A DNA stretch of 64,000 bases from Eucommia ulmoides (Eukaryota; Streptophyta; Magnoliopsida; Garryales; Eucommiaceae): contig CM028325.1 in NCBI GenBank assembly GCA_016647705.1, positions 33,398,474 through 33,462,473 on the forward strand, in the 5' to 3' direction. The translations under genes and the position numbers were made by a program. Shown here in pieces: positions 35,588-48,591 of the stretch; the first letter of the stretch is position 1; each line of letters opens with the position of its first letter. The notes beneath the pieces were generated by a model. It saw only the letters and a list, made by a program, of their open reading frames with translations. It was not told the DNA's origin and did no database searches.

Positions 35588-36656
35588 GTTTTTGGACTGC
35601 CCAATCTGCTTTGAACCCTTGAGCATTCCAGTTTTTCAGGTTCATACCTTTCTCTCTCTTTCTCTCGATCTTGAGATACTTATCTGTAGATAAGTATAAT
35701 AACTAACCATGTTCATAGTTTAGTACCGTAATGCATATGCAATATTTTTATCTTTTGCTAGCTCCTGCTCTTTTTCCTTTACTACTTTAACATCGTGATT
35801 TTGACAATATGATGAAACTTGATTAAGAAAACCATCCCATTGATCATTCCTCATATATAGCAATCAGTTCTTGCAAAAATTAACCATTGTTTTTGGCATT
35901 TACAGTATCTTAGGCCGTGTGATAAATTTAAATGGTGAAAGTTTCAATATAAAAATTTATGTGTTAGTTCTAGTTAATTTTCTATATTTAACAAATGTTG
36001 ACAGTTTTCTGCATACAAAGTCTACATATTCAATGTGGAAATGGACATGTATCATGTTAATCACGCTGCAAAAAGATCCGGAACAAATACACTACTTGCT
36101 CTTCGCAGATTTGGAAAAAAAATTGCAGGACACTCGAAAAGGTTATTAAGTCAGATAATGTGTCATGTCGTCATCGCAAACATTGTTGCACTTCCACATT
36201 CAATCACATTATCAAATATGACCATGAAGAGAATTGCCTCAACTTCTTGTGCTCATGTCTTTTTTCCACCTGTAACTTTGCTGGATCTACGTCTATTTTA
36301 TATCTCCACTTCAGCAGTGAACACTTTGACTTCGTTACCAAATTCTATTTCAACGCGCAAGATCCAATTATCTTGAGTGGTGAAGACAAGTTTTCCATCA
36401 AGAATGATCAAAGGTATTATCTTTGTCATCAATCGTGGCCTGAAACCTATTATAAGTTTGGTGAATATTATCCGTATTGGCCCTCCTGTGTTGAATAAGT
36501 GCTTTCTTTAGGAATTCACTCCATGAAAGAATAGATATTGCATTCTGAAACACCGAGACACAATGGTGAGCAGTCTAAGTTTGCCCAAAAATTAGCCTGA
36601 CAAGGGTTATGTTGTATTTCAAAAAGCAACTTATGGTACATGGATGCTTGGGCTAC
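35588..36656 (+). pseudogene. SINA-like unit 3
   Basis: Exon 1 remnant LDCPICFEPLSIPVFQ keeps the canonical CAG at the splice. Exon 2 starts near 36030. The frames with MSCRHRKHCCTSTF and NFAGSTSILYLHFSSEHFD show the zinc-finger region, but shifts and stops separate it from the rest. Pseudogene. Confidence 0.7.
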
Positions 36657-37736
36657 ATTTTTAGATTGCCCAGTCTATTTTGACTTATGCATTTTAGTTT
36701 TTCAGGTTCACACAAACCTCTCCCCCTCTCCCTCTTTCGATCTCTATATATTTGTTTGTAGATAAGCATGGTAATTAAATATTTTCATAGATTAGTACCG
36801 TAATGCATATGTAATGTTTTTATCTTTTGCTTGCTCCTGCTTCTGCTTCTTTACTGCTTCAACATCATGATTTTGACAAAATAATAAAAATCGATTGATT
36901 AAACATTCTTATCCATCATTCCTCATATATGGAAATCATTTCTTGCAAAATTTGTCCATTTTTTTTGCATTTACAGTATCTTAGGCCATGTTTGTTAAAT
37001 TTAATTAGTGAAAATTTTACAACAAAAATTTATGTGTGTTAGTTTTATTCAAATTTGTCATATTTAACAAATGTTGACAACTTTCTGAACACAAAGTCTA
37101 TACATTTAGTGTGACAATGGGCTTGTATCATGCCAATCACGCTGCAAAAAAGGCTCAGAACAAATGTTTCACTTGCTCTTCGCCGATCTCGAATAACCGT
37201 TGTAGGAAATTCGAAAAGGTTATTGAGTCAATCAATGTGTCATGTCGGCATTGCAAACATAGTTACACTTCCTTATTTAGTCACATCATCAAACATGACC
37301 ATGAAAAAATTGTCTCTACTTCCTATATTCATGTCTTTTTTCCACCTGTAACTTTGTTGGACTCACGTCTCTCTTATATCCTTACTACATCAGCAAACAC
37401 TCTGATTTCACCACAAAATTGTGTTTCAACGTGCCGAATCTTATTGTCTTGAGCAGGGAAGATCGATTTTTATTCCTTTAAGAAATGATCGAAGGTACCG
37501 TCTTTATCCTCAATCGTGACCTGGAACCTATTATAAGTTTGGTGAATATTGTCCATATTGGTCCGCCTGTATTGAATAAGTACTTTCTTTATGAATTCAC
37601 TCTGCGAAAGAATAGATATTGTATTTTGAAACACCGAGACACAATGGTGAGCAATCTAAATTTGCCCAAAAATTGGCCTGATAAGGGTTATATTATATTT
37701 TATAAGCAACTTATGGTATAAGGACGCTTGGGCTAC
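36657..37736 (+). pseudogene. SINA-like unit 4
   Basis: Exon 1 remnant has a small deletion after CPVYF. Exon 2 starts after TTTAG near 37106 and reads CDNGLVSCQSRCKK, then KCFTCSSPISNNRCRKFEKV, VSCRHCKHSYTSLFSH and later FILNRDLEPIISLVNIVHIG, in more than one frame. Pseudogene. Confidence 0.7.
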
Positions 37737-38763
37737 GTTTTTGGATTGCCCAGTCTATTTTGAACCCTTAAGCATTCCAGTTTTTCAAGTTCACACAAAC
37801 GTTTCCCTCTCTCCCTCTCTCAATCTTGATATATTTATTTGTAAATAAGCATGGTAGCCAAATATAATTATAGACTAGTACCGTAATGCATATGTAATGT
37901 TTTTATTTTTTGCTTGCTTTTGCTCCTACTTCTTTACTGCTTCAACATCGTGATTTTGACAAAATGATAAAAGTTGACTGATTAAACAACCTCATCCATC
38001 ATTCCTCATATATAGCAATCAGTTCTTGCAAAAATTGACTAATTTCTCGGTATTTACAGTATCTTATGCCATGTTTGATAAATTTAAGTGGTGGAAATTT
38101 TAATATGAAAACTTATGTGTATATTTCTATTCAAATTTTTCATATTTGACAAATTTTGATAGTTTTCTACCCGTAAAGTCTATACATTAGGTGTGACAAT
38201 AGGCATGTATCATGCCAATCACGTTGCAAAAAGACCTAGAACAAATGCGCCACTTGCTCTTCATAAATTTGAAAAAATCATTGCAGAACACTCGAAAAGG
38301 TTATCAAGTTAGACAATGTGCCATGCTGGAATCACAAACACTGTTGCACTTCCATATTCAGTCACATCATCAAACATGTCCATGAAGATAATTGCCTCAA
38401 CTTCTTGTGCTCATGTGTTTTTCCCACCTGTAACTTTGTAGACCCACGTCTATTTTATATCCCCACTTCAGTAGTAAACACTCTAATTTCATTACCAAAT
38501 TCTGTTTCAACGTTTAGGATCATATTGTCTTGAGTAGTGAAGACATGTTTTTATTCCTTTAAAAAATTATCGAATGTATTGTCTTTGTCCTCAATCGTGG
38601 TCTAGAACCTATTAGAAGTTTGGTGAATATTGTCCGTATTGGTCTGCCTGTGTTCAATAAGTGTTTTCTTTATGAATTTACTCTGCGCAATAATAGATAT
38701 TGCATTCTGAAACACCGAGTCATAATTATGAACATTACAAGTTTGTCAAAAATTGGCTTGACA
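37737..38763 (+). pseudogene. SINA-like unit 5
   Basis: Exon 1 remnant LDCPVYFEPLSIPVFQ, intron, and exon 2 from about 38192. The zinc-finger region survives in pieces (CWNHKHCCTSIFSHIIKH, NFLCSCVFPTCNFVD). The unit joins straight into the exon 2 start of the next copy near 38764, so an exon 1 and intron have been deleted there. Confidence 0.7.
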
Positions 38764-39377
38764 AGGGGCATGTATCATGCCAATCACGCTACAAAAAGAC
38801 CCAGAACAAATACATCACTTGCTCTTTGCAGATCTAGAATAACCGTTGCAAGGCACTTAGAAAGATTATCGAGTCAGTTAATGTTCCATGCCAGCAACGC
38901 AAACACTGTTGCAGTTTCACATTTAGTCACACCATCAAACATAACCATGAAGAGAATTGTCTCTACTTCCTGTGCTTATGTCCTTTCCCCACCAGTAACT
39001 TTGTTGGATCCACGTCTTCTTATATCCCCATTTCAATAACAAACACTCTGATTTTGTCATAAAAATCTATTTTGACTTGTAGGATTCTGTTGTCTTCAGT
39101 AGGGAAGATAGGTTTTTATTTCTTCAAGAAATGACCGAAGGTTTTGTCTTTGGCCTCAATCATAGCTTGGAACCTATTGGAAGTTTGGTGAATATTCTTT
39201 GTATCGGCCTTCCTGTATTGAATAAGTGTTTTCTTCATACACTACACAAAAGAATAGATATTGCATTCTGAAACACCAAGATACAATTGTGAACACTATA
39301 AGTTTGTCAAAAATTGGCTTAACAAGGTTTATGTTTTATTTCCAAAAGCAATTTATGGTACAGGAAAGCTTGAGTTG
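38764..39377 (+). pseudogene. SINA-like unit 6 (exon 2 only)
   Basis: Begins directly at the GGCATGTATCATGCC stretch that elsewhere lies about 10 bases into exon 2. It has no exon 1 or intron of its own. RING, zinc-finger and SINA-domain remnants follow with several breaks. Confidence 0.7.
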
Positions 39378-40127
39378 TGTTATTGGATTGCTCTATCTTT
39401 TTGAACCCTAAAGCATTCAAGTTTTTCAGGTTCGCATAGTCTTCTCTCTTGATCTTGATATACTTTTCTGTAGATAAGAATGGTAGTAAATATGTTTATA
39501 AATTAGTCCCATAATTCATATGCAATGTTTCTACCTTTTTATTGCTCTTGCTCCTGCTCCTTTACTACTTTAACATCATGTTTTTGACAAAATGATGAAA
39601 CTTCACTAATAAAACAATCTCATATATCATTTCTCATATATGGCAACCGGTTCTTGAAAAAATAGATCAATTTCTTGGCATTTACAATATCTTAGGCCAT
39701 GTTTAACAAATTTATGTGCTGAAAATTTTACCATGAAATTTTTTGTATGTTAGTTCTAGTTAAATTTGTTATATTTAACAAATGTTAACTGCTTTATATA
39801 TGCAAAGTTTGTACGTTTAGTATAGCAATGAGCATGTATCATGCCAATCACGTTGCAAAAAGACCTAAAACAAATGCGGCACTTGCTCTTCGTTGATCGA
39901 GAATAACCATTACAGGGCACTTGAAAAGGTTATCGAGCCAGTCAATGTGTTATGCTGACATCGCAAACGTAGTTTCACTTCTCCATTCAATCACATCATC
40001 GAACATGACCATGAAGAGATTTACCTCTATTTTACTTGTTCATTTTCTTTCCTCACTTGGAACTTTGTTGGTTCCACGTCTCTCTTATATCCCTACTACA
40101 GCAACAAACACTATTATTCCACTACAA
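39378..40127 (+). pseudogene. SINA-like unit 7 (3' truncated)
   Basis: Exon 1 remnant TTGGATTGCTCTATC is followed by the intron and exon 2 from about 39827. Exon 2 breaks off in the zinc-finger part near 40127, where the sequence switches to the intron of another copy. Confidence 0.65.
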
Positions 40128-41031
40128 ATTAGTATCATATTGCAAATGCAATTTTTCTAACTTTTGTTTGCTTATGCTCTTGCTCCTTTACTGTTTCAAC
40201 ATCTTGATTTTGACAAAATGATAAAGGTAACTAAGAAAACAATTTTATCGATCATTTCTCATATTAGCAATCAGTTCTTGCAAAAATTGACCAATTTTTT
40301 GATATTTGCACTACCCTAGGCTGTGCTTGATAAATTTAAGTTGTAAAAATTTATGTATTAGTTCTAGTCAAATTTGTTATATTTAACAAATTTTGACAGC
40401 TTTCTGTATGCAAAATCTATACATTTAGCGTGACAATAGACATGTATTATGCAAATCACACTGCAAAAAAACCCAGAACAAATGCGCCATTTGCTTTTCG
40501 TAGATCTGGAATAACCATTGCAGGGCACTCAAAAATATTATCGAGTCAGTTAATGTGCCATGCCGGCATTGCAAATATTGTTTCACTTTTACGTTCAGTT
40601 ACATCATTAAACATGACCATGAAGATAATTTCCTCTACTTTTTGTGCTTATGTCCTTTTCCCACTAGTAACTTTGTTGGACTCACATCTATTTTATATCC
40701 CTACTTCAGTAGCAAACACTCTAATTTTGCCACAAAATTATGTTTCGACGTGTAAGATCATATTTTCTTGAGTATGGAAGACAAATTTTTATTCATTCAA
40801 GGAATGATCAAATGTATTGTTTTTGTTCTCAATCGTGGCCTGGAACATATTGGAAGTTTGGTGAATATTGTTTGTATTGGCCCGTGCTTGTTGAATAAGT
40901 GTTTTCTTTACGAAATCAATGTGTGAAATAATTAATATTGCATTCTGAAACATCGAGACACAATGGTGAGTACTCCAAGTTTGCCCAAAAATTGGTCTAA
41001 CAATGTTATGTTGTATTTCGAAAAGTAACAC
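40128..41031 (+). pseudogene. SINA-like unit 8 (starts within the intron)
   Basis: The first bases match the intron word TTAGTATCATAATGCATATG of the other copies. Exon 2 starts near 40432 and keeps CRHCKYCFTFTFSYIIKH and LCPFPTSNFVGLTSILYPYF. It lacks exon 1, so the junction with unit 7 is a deletion. Confidence 0.65.
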
Positions 41032-42106
41032 ATTTTTGGATTGCTCAATCTGCTTTGAACCTTTAAGCATTCCACTTTTTTAGGTTCAGACAAACCTCTC
41101 CCTCTCTCGATCTCGATATATTTATCTGTAGATAAACATGTTAGTTAAATATGTTCATAGATTATTACCATTATACATATGCAATATTTTCACCTTTTTC
41201 TTGCTTTTGCTCCTGTTCTTTTACTGTTTCAACATTGTGATTTTGATAAAAATGATGAAACTTGACTGAGAAAATAATCTATTCTATCATTTCTCACATA
41301 CGGTAATCAATTTTTGCAAACATTGACCAATTTATTGACATTCACAATAACTTAGCCAATATTTTTTAAATTTAATTGGTGAAAAATTTACAACGAGATT
41401 TTTTGTGTGCTAGTTCTAGTCAAGTTTGTCATATTTAGTAAACATTGATAGTTTTTCGAATGCAAAGTCAATACATTTAGTATGGAAATAGACTTGTATC
41501 ATCTCAATCACGCTGCAAAAAGACTCAGAACAAATGCGCCACTTGCTCTTTGCTGATCTGAAATAACTGCAGCAAGTCACTCAAAAAGGTTATCGAGTCA
41601 TCAATGTGTGGCGGCGGCATAGCAAATACAGTTGCACTTCTTTATTTAGTCACATCATCAAACATGACCATGAAAAGAATTTCCTTTACTACGTATGCTC
41701 AAGTCATTTCCCCATCTTCAACTTTGTTGGACCCACTCTCTCTTATATACCCATTTCAGCAGCAAATACTCTGATTCCGCCACAAAATTATGTTTTGAGG
41801 TGCAATATCCTATTGTCTTGAGTAGGAAAGACAGATTTTCATTCCTTCAAGAAATGACGGAAGATATTATCTTTGTCCTCAATCATGGCCAGGAACCTAT
41901 TAGAAGTTTTGTGAATATTGTCCGTATTGGCCCGCTTGTGTTCAATTAGCACTTTCTTTATGAAGTCACTCCGCAAAAGAATAGATATTACATCCAAAAA
42001 CACCAAGATACAATAGTGAGCAATCCAAGTTTGCCAAAAATTATCTTGATAAGAGTTGTGTTGTATTTTCGAAAATAACTTATGGTACAGGAAAGCTTGA
42101 ATTGCG
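41032..42106 (+). pseudogene. SINA-like unit 9
   Basis: Exon 1 remnant LDCSICFEPLSIPLF, intron, and exon 2 from about 41492. SINA-domain remnants KDRFSFLQEMTEDIIFVLNH and FVNIVRIGPLVFN are readable, with breaks upstream. Pseudogene. Confidence 0.65.
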
Positions 42107-43072
42107 TTTTTAGATTGTCCTATCTTCTTTTAACCCTAAAGCATTCTAGTTTTTCAGGTTCACACAGACCTCTCCATATCTCTCTACCTCGATCTCTATA
42201 TACTTATCTATAGATAAGCATGGTAGCTAAATATGTTCGTAGATTAGTATCATAATGCATATGCAATTTTTTTTTTTTTATCTTTTTCTTGCTCCTGCTC
42301 TTGCTCTTTTATTGCTTCGACATCGTAATTTTGACAAAAATAATGAAACTTGATTGAGAAAACAATCTCATCCATCATTTCTCACATATAGCAATCGATT
42401 TTTGCAAAAGTTGATCAATTTCTCGGTATTTACAATATCTTAGGCCATGCTTGTGAAATTTAATTTGTGAAAAAATTACAATGAAAATTTTGGTGTATAG
42501 TTCGAGTCAAATTTTTTATATTTAACAAATGTTGACAGCTTTTTATATGTAAAGTCTATACATTTAGTATGGCAATGGGCTTGTAACATGTCAATTATAC
42601 TGCAAAAAAGTCTGAAACAAATACACCACCTGCTCTTTACAGATCTAGAATAACTGTTACAGGCACTCGAAAAGGTTATCGAGTCAGTCAATGTGTCATG
42701 CCGGCATTGCTAATACTATTGTACTTTCATATTCAGTCAGATCATCAAACATGACCATGAAGAGAATTGCCTCTACTTCCTGTGTTCAATTCATTTCACC
42801 ACCTGCAACTTTGTTGAACCCACGTCTCTCTTATATCCCCACTTCAGCAACAAACACTCTAATTTCTCCACAAAATTCTATTTCGACGTATAACATCCTA
42901 TTGTCTTGAATAAACACTTTCTTTATTAATTCACTGCGCAAAAGAAAAGATATTACATTCTGAAATACCGAGATACAATGGTGAGCACTCCAAATTTGCC
43001 CAAAAATTTGGCAAACAAGGGTGATGTTGTATTTTCGAAAACAACTTATGGTACAGAAAATCTTGAACTGTG
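42107..43072 (+). pseudogene. SINA-like unit 10 (internal deletion)
   Basis: Exon 1 remnant, intron, and exon 2 from about 42571. About 100 bases of the SINA domain are missing near 42905, where PIVLS-type codons join directly to the FLYEFTLRK-type stretch. Unit 12 shows a similar but not identical loss. Confidence 0.65.
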
Positions 43073-44129
43073 TTTTTGGATTGCCATAATTGCTTTGAAC
43101 CCTGAAGCATTTGAATTTTCAGGTTCACACAGGCCTCTCTGTCTCTCGATCTCGATATACTTATCTATAGATAAGAATGGTAGCTAAATATGTTCATAGA
43201 TTAGTATCGCAATGTATATGAAATATTTCTATCTTTCGTACGCTCGTGCTCCTGCTCATGTATTGCTTCAACATCATGATTTTTAGAAAATGATGAAACT
43301 TGACTGAGAAAACAATCTCATCCATTATTACTTATATATGACAATCGGTTCTTGCATAATTAACCAATTTCTCAGCATTTACAGTATCATAGGTAATGTT
43401 TGATAAATTTAAGTGCTGAAAATTTTACTATGAAAGTTTATGTATTAGTTTTAGTCAAATTTGACAAATGTTGACAGCTTAAAGTATGCAAAGCCTTTAC
43501 ATTTAGTGTGGTAATGAGCATGTATCATGTCAATCAAGCTACGAAAAGAACCGAAACAAATACGCCACTTGCTCTTCATCGATCTGGAATAACTGTTGTA
43601 GGACACTTGAAAAGGTTATCAAGTCAGTCAATGTGCCATGTCAGCATCGCAAACACGGTTACACTTTTTCATTCAGTTACATCATCAAACATGATCATAA
43701 AGAGAATTGCCTCTACTTCCCATGTTCATGTCATTTCCTGACTTGCAACTTTGTTGAGCTCATCACTTATATTCCCATTTGAGCAGCAAACACTCTTATT
43801 TCGCCACAAAATTCTATTTTGACGTGTGGTATCCTATTATCTTGAGTAGGGAATATAGGTTTTTATTCCTTCAAGAAATGACCGAAGGTATTGTCTTTGT
43901 CCTCAATCGTGGCCTGGAACCTATTGGAAGTTTGGTGAATATTCTTCATATTGGCCCGCCTATGTTCAATAAGTGCTTTCTTTATGAATTCACCCCGCGA
44001 AAGAATAAATATTACATTCTGAAACACTGAGATACAATGGTGAATACTCCAAATTTTCCAAAAATTGGCCCGACAAGGATTATGTTGTATTTTCAAAAGC
44101 AACTTATGGTGCAAGAAAGCTTGAGTTGC
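43073..44129 (+). pseudogene. SINA-like unit 11
   Basis: Exon 1 remnant LDCHNCFEP, intron, and exon 2 from about 43502. The later part is readable as REYRFLFLQEMTEGIVFVLN, then RGLEPIGSLVNILHIGPP, then MFNKCFLYEFTPRKNKYYIL. The zinc-finger half is in another frame. Pseudogene. Confidence 0.65.
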
Positions 44130-45118
44130 GTTTTTGGATTACTCTATTTGTTTTGAATCCTAAAGCATTCCGTTTTTCTTTTTCACACAGACCTTTCATT
44201 TTCTCTCTCTCGATCTCGATATACTTATCTGCAGATAATCATGGTAGTTAAATATGTTCATAGATTAATACTACAATGCATATGCAACATTTTTATATTT
44301 TTCTTGTTCCTACTCTTGCACTTTTACTATTTTGACATCATGATTTTTACAAAAAATGATGAAACTTGACTGAGAAAACAATCTCATCTATCATTCCTCA
44401 CATATGGCAATCGATTTTTGAAAACGTTGACTAATTTTTTGGCATTTATAGTATCTTAGGCAATGTTTGTTAAATTTAATTTGTGAAAAATTTACAATGA
44501 AAATTTCGGTGCGCTAGTTCTAGTGAAATTTGTCATATTTAACAAATGTTGATAGCTTTTTGTATGCAAAGTTTATACATTTAGTATGGTAATGGGCTTG
44601 TATCATGCTAATTGCACTACAAAAAGACCCGGAACAAATGTGTCACCTATTTTTTGCAGATCTGGAATAACTATTGCAAGGCACTCAAAAAGATTATTGA
44701 GTCAGTCAATGTGCCATGCCGGCATCACAAATACTATTACACTTTTACATTCAGTCACATCATCAATCATGATCATGAAGAAAATTGTCTCTATTTCCTT
44801 TGTTCCATTCATTTCACCACTTGCCACTTTGTTGGACCCATGTCTCTCTTGTATCCCCACTTCAACAACAAACACTTTGATTTCGCCACAAAATTTTGTT
44901 TTGATGTGTAGGATTCTATTGTATTCAGTAGGGAAGACAGGATTCTATTATCTTGAATAAGCACTTTCTTTATGAATTCACTACGCGAAAGAAAAAATAT
45001 TGCATTCTGAAACACCAAGACACAATGGGGAGCACTCCAAGTTTGCCCGAAAATTTGGCTAACAAATTTGATGTTGTATTTCCAAAAGCAACTTATGGTT
45101 TAGAAAAACTTGAACTAT
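44130..45118 (+). pseudogene. SINA-like unit 12 (internal deletion)
   Basis: Exon 1 remnant, intron, and exon 2 from about 44583. The zinc-finger half reads CRHHKYYYTFTFSHIINHD and CSIHFTTCHFVGPMSLLYPH. The stretch from about 44925 jumps to the FLYEFTTRK part with loss of the EMTE...FVLN block. Confidence 0.65.
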
Positions 45119-45685
45119 TTTTTTGGATTGCCCTATCTACTTTGAACCCTAAAGCATTCCAGTTTTTTTGGTTCGCACAGACATCTCCCCCCCCTCCCCT
45201 CTCTCTCAATCTTGATATATTTATTTATAGATAAGAATGATAGCTAAATATGTTCATAAATTAGTGTTGTAATGCATAAGTAATGTATCTATCTTTTGCA
45301 TGCTCCTGTTCTTTCTCCTTTCTCATCCATCATTCCCTATATATGGCAATCGATTCTTGAAAATTAACCAATTTCTCGACATTTAAAGTATCTTAGGCCA
45401 TAATTGATAAATTTAAGTGCTGAAAATTTTACTATGAAAATTTATGTATGTTAGTTGTAGTCAAATTTGTCATATTTAACAAATATTGACAGCTTTCAGT
45501 ATGCAAAGCCTTTACATTTAGTGTGGCAATGAGCATGTATCATGCCAATCACGCTGCAAAAGAAACCGAAACAAATGCGCCACTTGTTCTTCGCCAATTT
45601 GGAATAACCATTGTAAAGCACTCGAAAAGGTTATCAAGTCAGTCAATGTGTCATGCTTGCATTGCAAACACGATTGTATTTCCAT
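45119..45685 (+). pseudogene. SINA-like unit 13 (cut by the MULE junction)
   Basis: Exon 1 remnant LDCPIYFEP, a shortened intron, and exon 2 from about 45523 up to the first half of the SIAH zinc finger. At about 45685 the match stops within one base and the coiled-coil codons of a MULE-borne Ulp1-like gene begin on the other strand. Confidence 0.7.
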
Positions 45686-48591
45686 CAACCTCTTATTCTC
45701 TATCTCAGCCTGCAGTTGGTTTTTCTCATCACCAATCCGCTCTATCTCACCTTTCATAGGTTGAATATCTTTTGTCATTATTCTCTTCATCTTCTTGCAC
45801 TTCATCCTCGCTTTATCAACCTTGCGTAACAGTTTCTGATTGCTTTCGACAAGTTCTGTTAAATTTTGTGAACCTCCACAAAATTTAACAACGTCCTCAT
45901 CAAATGGCTGCGATATTAATAAATCAAAGAAAGACATATCGTCAACAACAGACACCTCATCTTCTCCCTTAATCTTAGCACTGGTATTAGATGAACTAGT
46001 CTCTGTGTCACCATGCACAGGTAGTATAACACCTGCCCTGAGCTTCGACACTAGTTCTGATGTTAGTCCCCAGATAACCAAATCATCAGTAAAAAAGTGC
46101 AAAAACAATGTTATGTATCAGAAATACACTAAAACATCCTCCCCCCCCCCCCCCCAAAAAAAAATAAAATAAAATGTGTTACATGTAACATTTGATACCC
46201 TGCTTTTATTGTAACACAAATTCTGTTACATTTAACAAAAAAAAACCACCTGGTATGCAGTTAAATTGTGCAATCCAGGGTCAGCCGACATTGATGTCAT
46301 CATGTCCCGTTTCAGAAAATTAGGGAAAAAAACACACATGATCAACAGTTAAATTCTACAAATCTAGTCTGGAAGCAACCGATGTCAACGCCATCATATC
46401 CCATTTTAAAAATGAGGGACTGCAACCATCTTTGATGCTACTGGGGGGGATCAACCTTGAGTGTTCGCACAACCAAAACTGAAAAAACAACATAAAAACA
46501 TTTTGTAGAAAAAGTTATATATTATGCACAATTACTACTGAAAATTAGCACGGTTGTTATTACCTGTAAAGCAATGACACATCCAATTATAGAGCTCGAT
46601 CTCTGATATCCACATTCAATTGATGACATCAAATTTGAATGAATGACATCAACCCATTTGTAAGTTGGCATAACATCCAAATCCTCGACAATGTTTAGGT
46701 TTGATACTTGAACATACTGCCCCTTATTACTGAAGAAGCAGGTTGTCAACAAAAGAAGACACAGTAGTCGAACAACATCCTTCACACTTTCTTCATCTTG
46801 TTGTCTGATGGCAGCATGTAACATTTGCTTTAACTGTACAACACTTACCTTGTTCATGTTCAAACCTTGACGCGCTAAGAATACACAATCTTGCTTCTTT
46901 GCGTACCTACCGGGCAGTTATACTTCACCGCATGGCAAACCAAAAATAAGTTGCACATCATTAATTGTGAACTCCACAATGCGTGGCCCCAATTTGAATG
47001 CTTTTTTTTTCCGGATGATAGCACCGGATAATATTCACTATCAAACTGTCGATTCGATGGGCTAAAATCTTGTCATCTTGATCATTCATCAGTACTTTCA
47101 TGGTGTTCCAAAAGGGGGTGCGACGTAAATAAGATATATGTTCATCACCTAGTTATAATTCATTGATGACTGATGAGACCTGTGAAAGGTTACATCGGTA
47201 TTTGATCAGTCCTGATGGGGCTTGGCCAATTGTCGCTACTCCTTGTTTGCTTGTTGACACTATTGGCACATCTGGGACATGGTCCCCTGAAATAGAAGAC
47301 ACATAAATCAACAGATACTAAAAAATGTTCTAAGTTCTAAAAATAAAGCAAATAAGAATTGTGTAAAAATGTTTTTTTTTTTTTTGTTTTTTTTTACCAT
47401 CCTCAATAGCATCTGCGCTTATATATGTGTCATAAGCATCAACAACCGGTACTGTATTGTGATGAGCATCACCAGCAGGTAATGTGTCATCTGCGAAATG
47501 TATATTAATGCATAAACCCCACAACAAAAAATGTTACATTTCCTGCACTTTAAATCTCTTTCCAACAACATGTAATCAAACTTTTTGTATACAGAACAAA
47601 AATAGTCGAAAATGTTACATATAACATCTGTGAATAAATTTTGAAAACATCGATAAAAATGAAAAAGTACATTAATGTTACATTTCATGTATTGATGTTA
47701 CATTTTCACAACAGCTAAATCAAAAATTTTGTACACAATATGATAAGAATACTGAAAAATGTTACATGTAACATTTGTGAACAACTTATAAAAACATCGA
47801 CAAAATTTGAGCACACAACCAGTAAAAAAATGAAAATGTTATATGTAACATCTGTGAACAAATTTGAAACATTGACAAAAATGAAAAAGTACATTAATGT
47901 TACATTTCATGTATTGATGTTACATTTTACAACAGCTAAATCAAAAAAATTTGTACACAATAAGATATAAAAACTGAAAATGTTACATGTAACATCTATG
48001 AACAACTTATAAAACACCAACAAAATTTTGAGCACACACCAGTAATAAACTGAAATGTTACATGTAACATTTGTGCACAAAAATTTTGAAAAACATTGAC
48101 AATAGCTGAAGTACTACTTCAAAAATTCGGTAAAAAACGATTCGCACCAAATATATGAAATTTGTGACTGGCGTATTTTCACTACACCAAGTAAATCATT
48201 ATGTACGGCTAAAATCACATAACTGTGCACTAAAAAAATTGATCCAGATCATGTTGACGTACTTGTATGGCGAAATCACTAGACATATACAATTGCACTA
48301 AACAAATTGCAATATCATTTGTAGAAATCACAAAACGCGATATGCAAAACAGGACTCTATCACGGACAAATGATAACTAAAAATTGCCACTCCTAAATGT
48401 TCAATATACGGTTGCATGCCGTAAACTACGAGTCCAAACGCGTAAACTAAGACCTATCGTCTAATTTCTATGCTGAAACAGTTGAGATCGTCGTAAAAAA
48501 TTGCATCAATCTTATCTGCGTCGGAGAGGTTGACGGGATCGTCCGCAGTATTGGGATTCTTAGTGATCATCTTCCGTCGTGTAGACACCAT
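45686..48591 (-). pseudogene. Decayed Ulp1-like cargo gene, catalytic part missing
   Basis: A likely first exon starts at 48591 with MVSTRRKMITKNPN. Later pieces match the first MULE's protease: FWNTMKVLMNDQDDKI near 47100, KAFKLGPRIVEFTINDVQLI near 46990, VKDVVRLLCLLLLTTCFFSN near 46770, and a coiled coil (LVESNQKLLRKVDKARMK up to QLQAEIENKRL) at 45686-45900. The homologous stretch in the intact gene is VEDVVRLMCLYAFVTCFFAT. Several frames are closed by stops. The C48 peptidase core that should follow the coiled coil is absent, cut off by the junction with the SINA array. Confidence 0.7.

Larger units (their letters stand above)
33138..45685 (+). repeat. Tandem array of 13 decayed SINA-like units
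   Basis: The repeated block is about 1.07 kb. It starts inside exon 1 at the LDCPICFE codons, contains the intron (with CTCGATCTCGATATACTTATC and GCATATGCAAT words) and exon 2, and stops inside exon 2 after the GTGKLELR codons, where the next block begins. Thirteen exon 2 copies and eleven exon 1 copies remain, because two junctions have lost exon 1. All units face the same way. Introns are kept, so the spread was by DNA duplication, not by reverse transcription. The intron site equals that of the intact gene at 6.1-7.6 kb. Confidence 0.85.

Noticed and set aside
33138-45685. Reading the array as a family of functional SINA-like genes
   Set aside because: No unit has its own start codon apart from the damaged first one, and most exon 2 copies contain stops or shifts.
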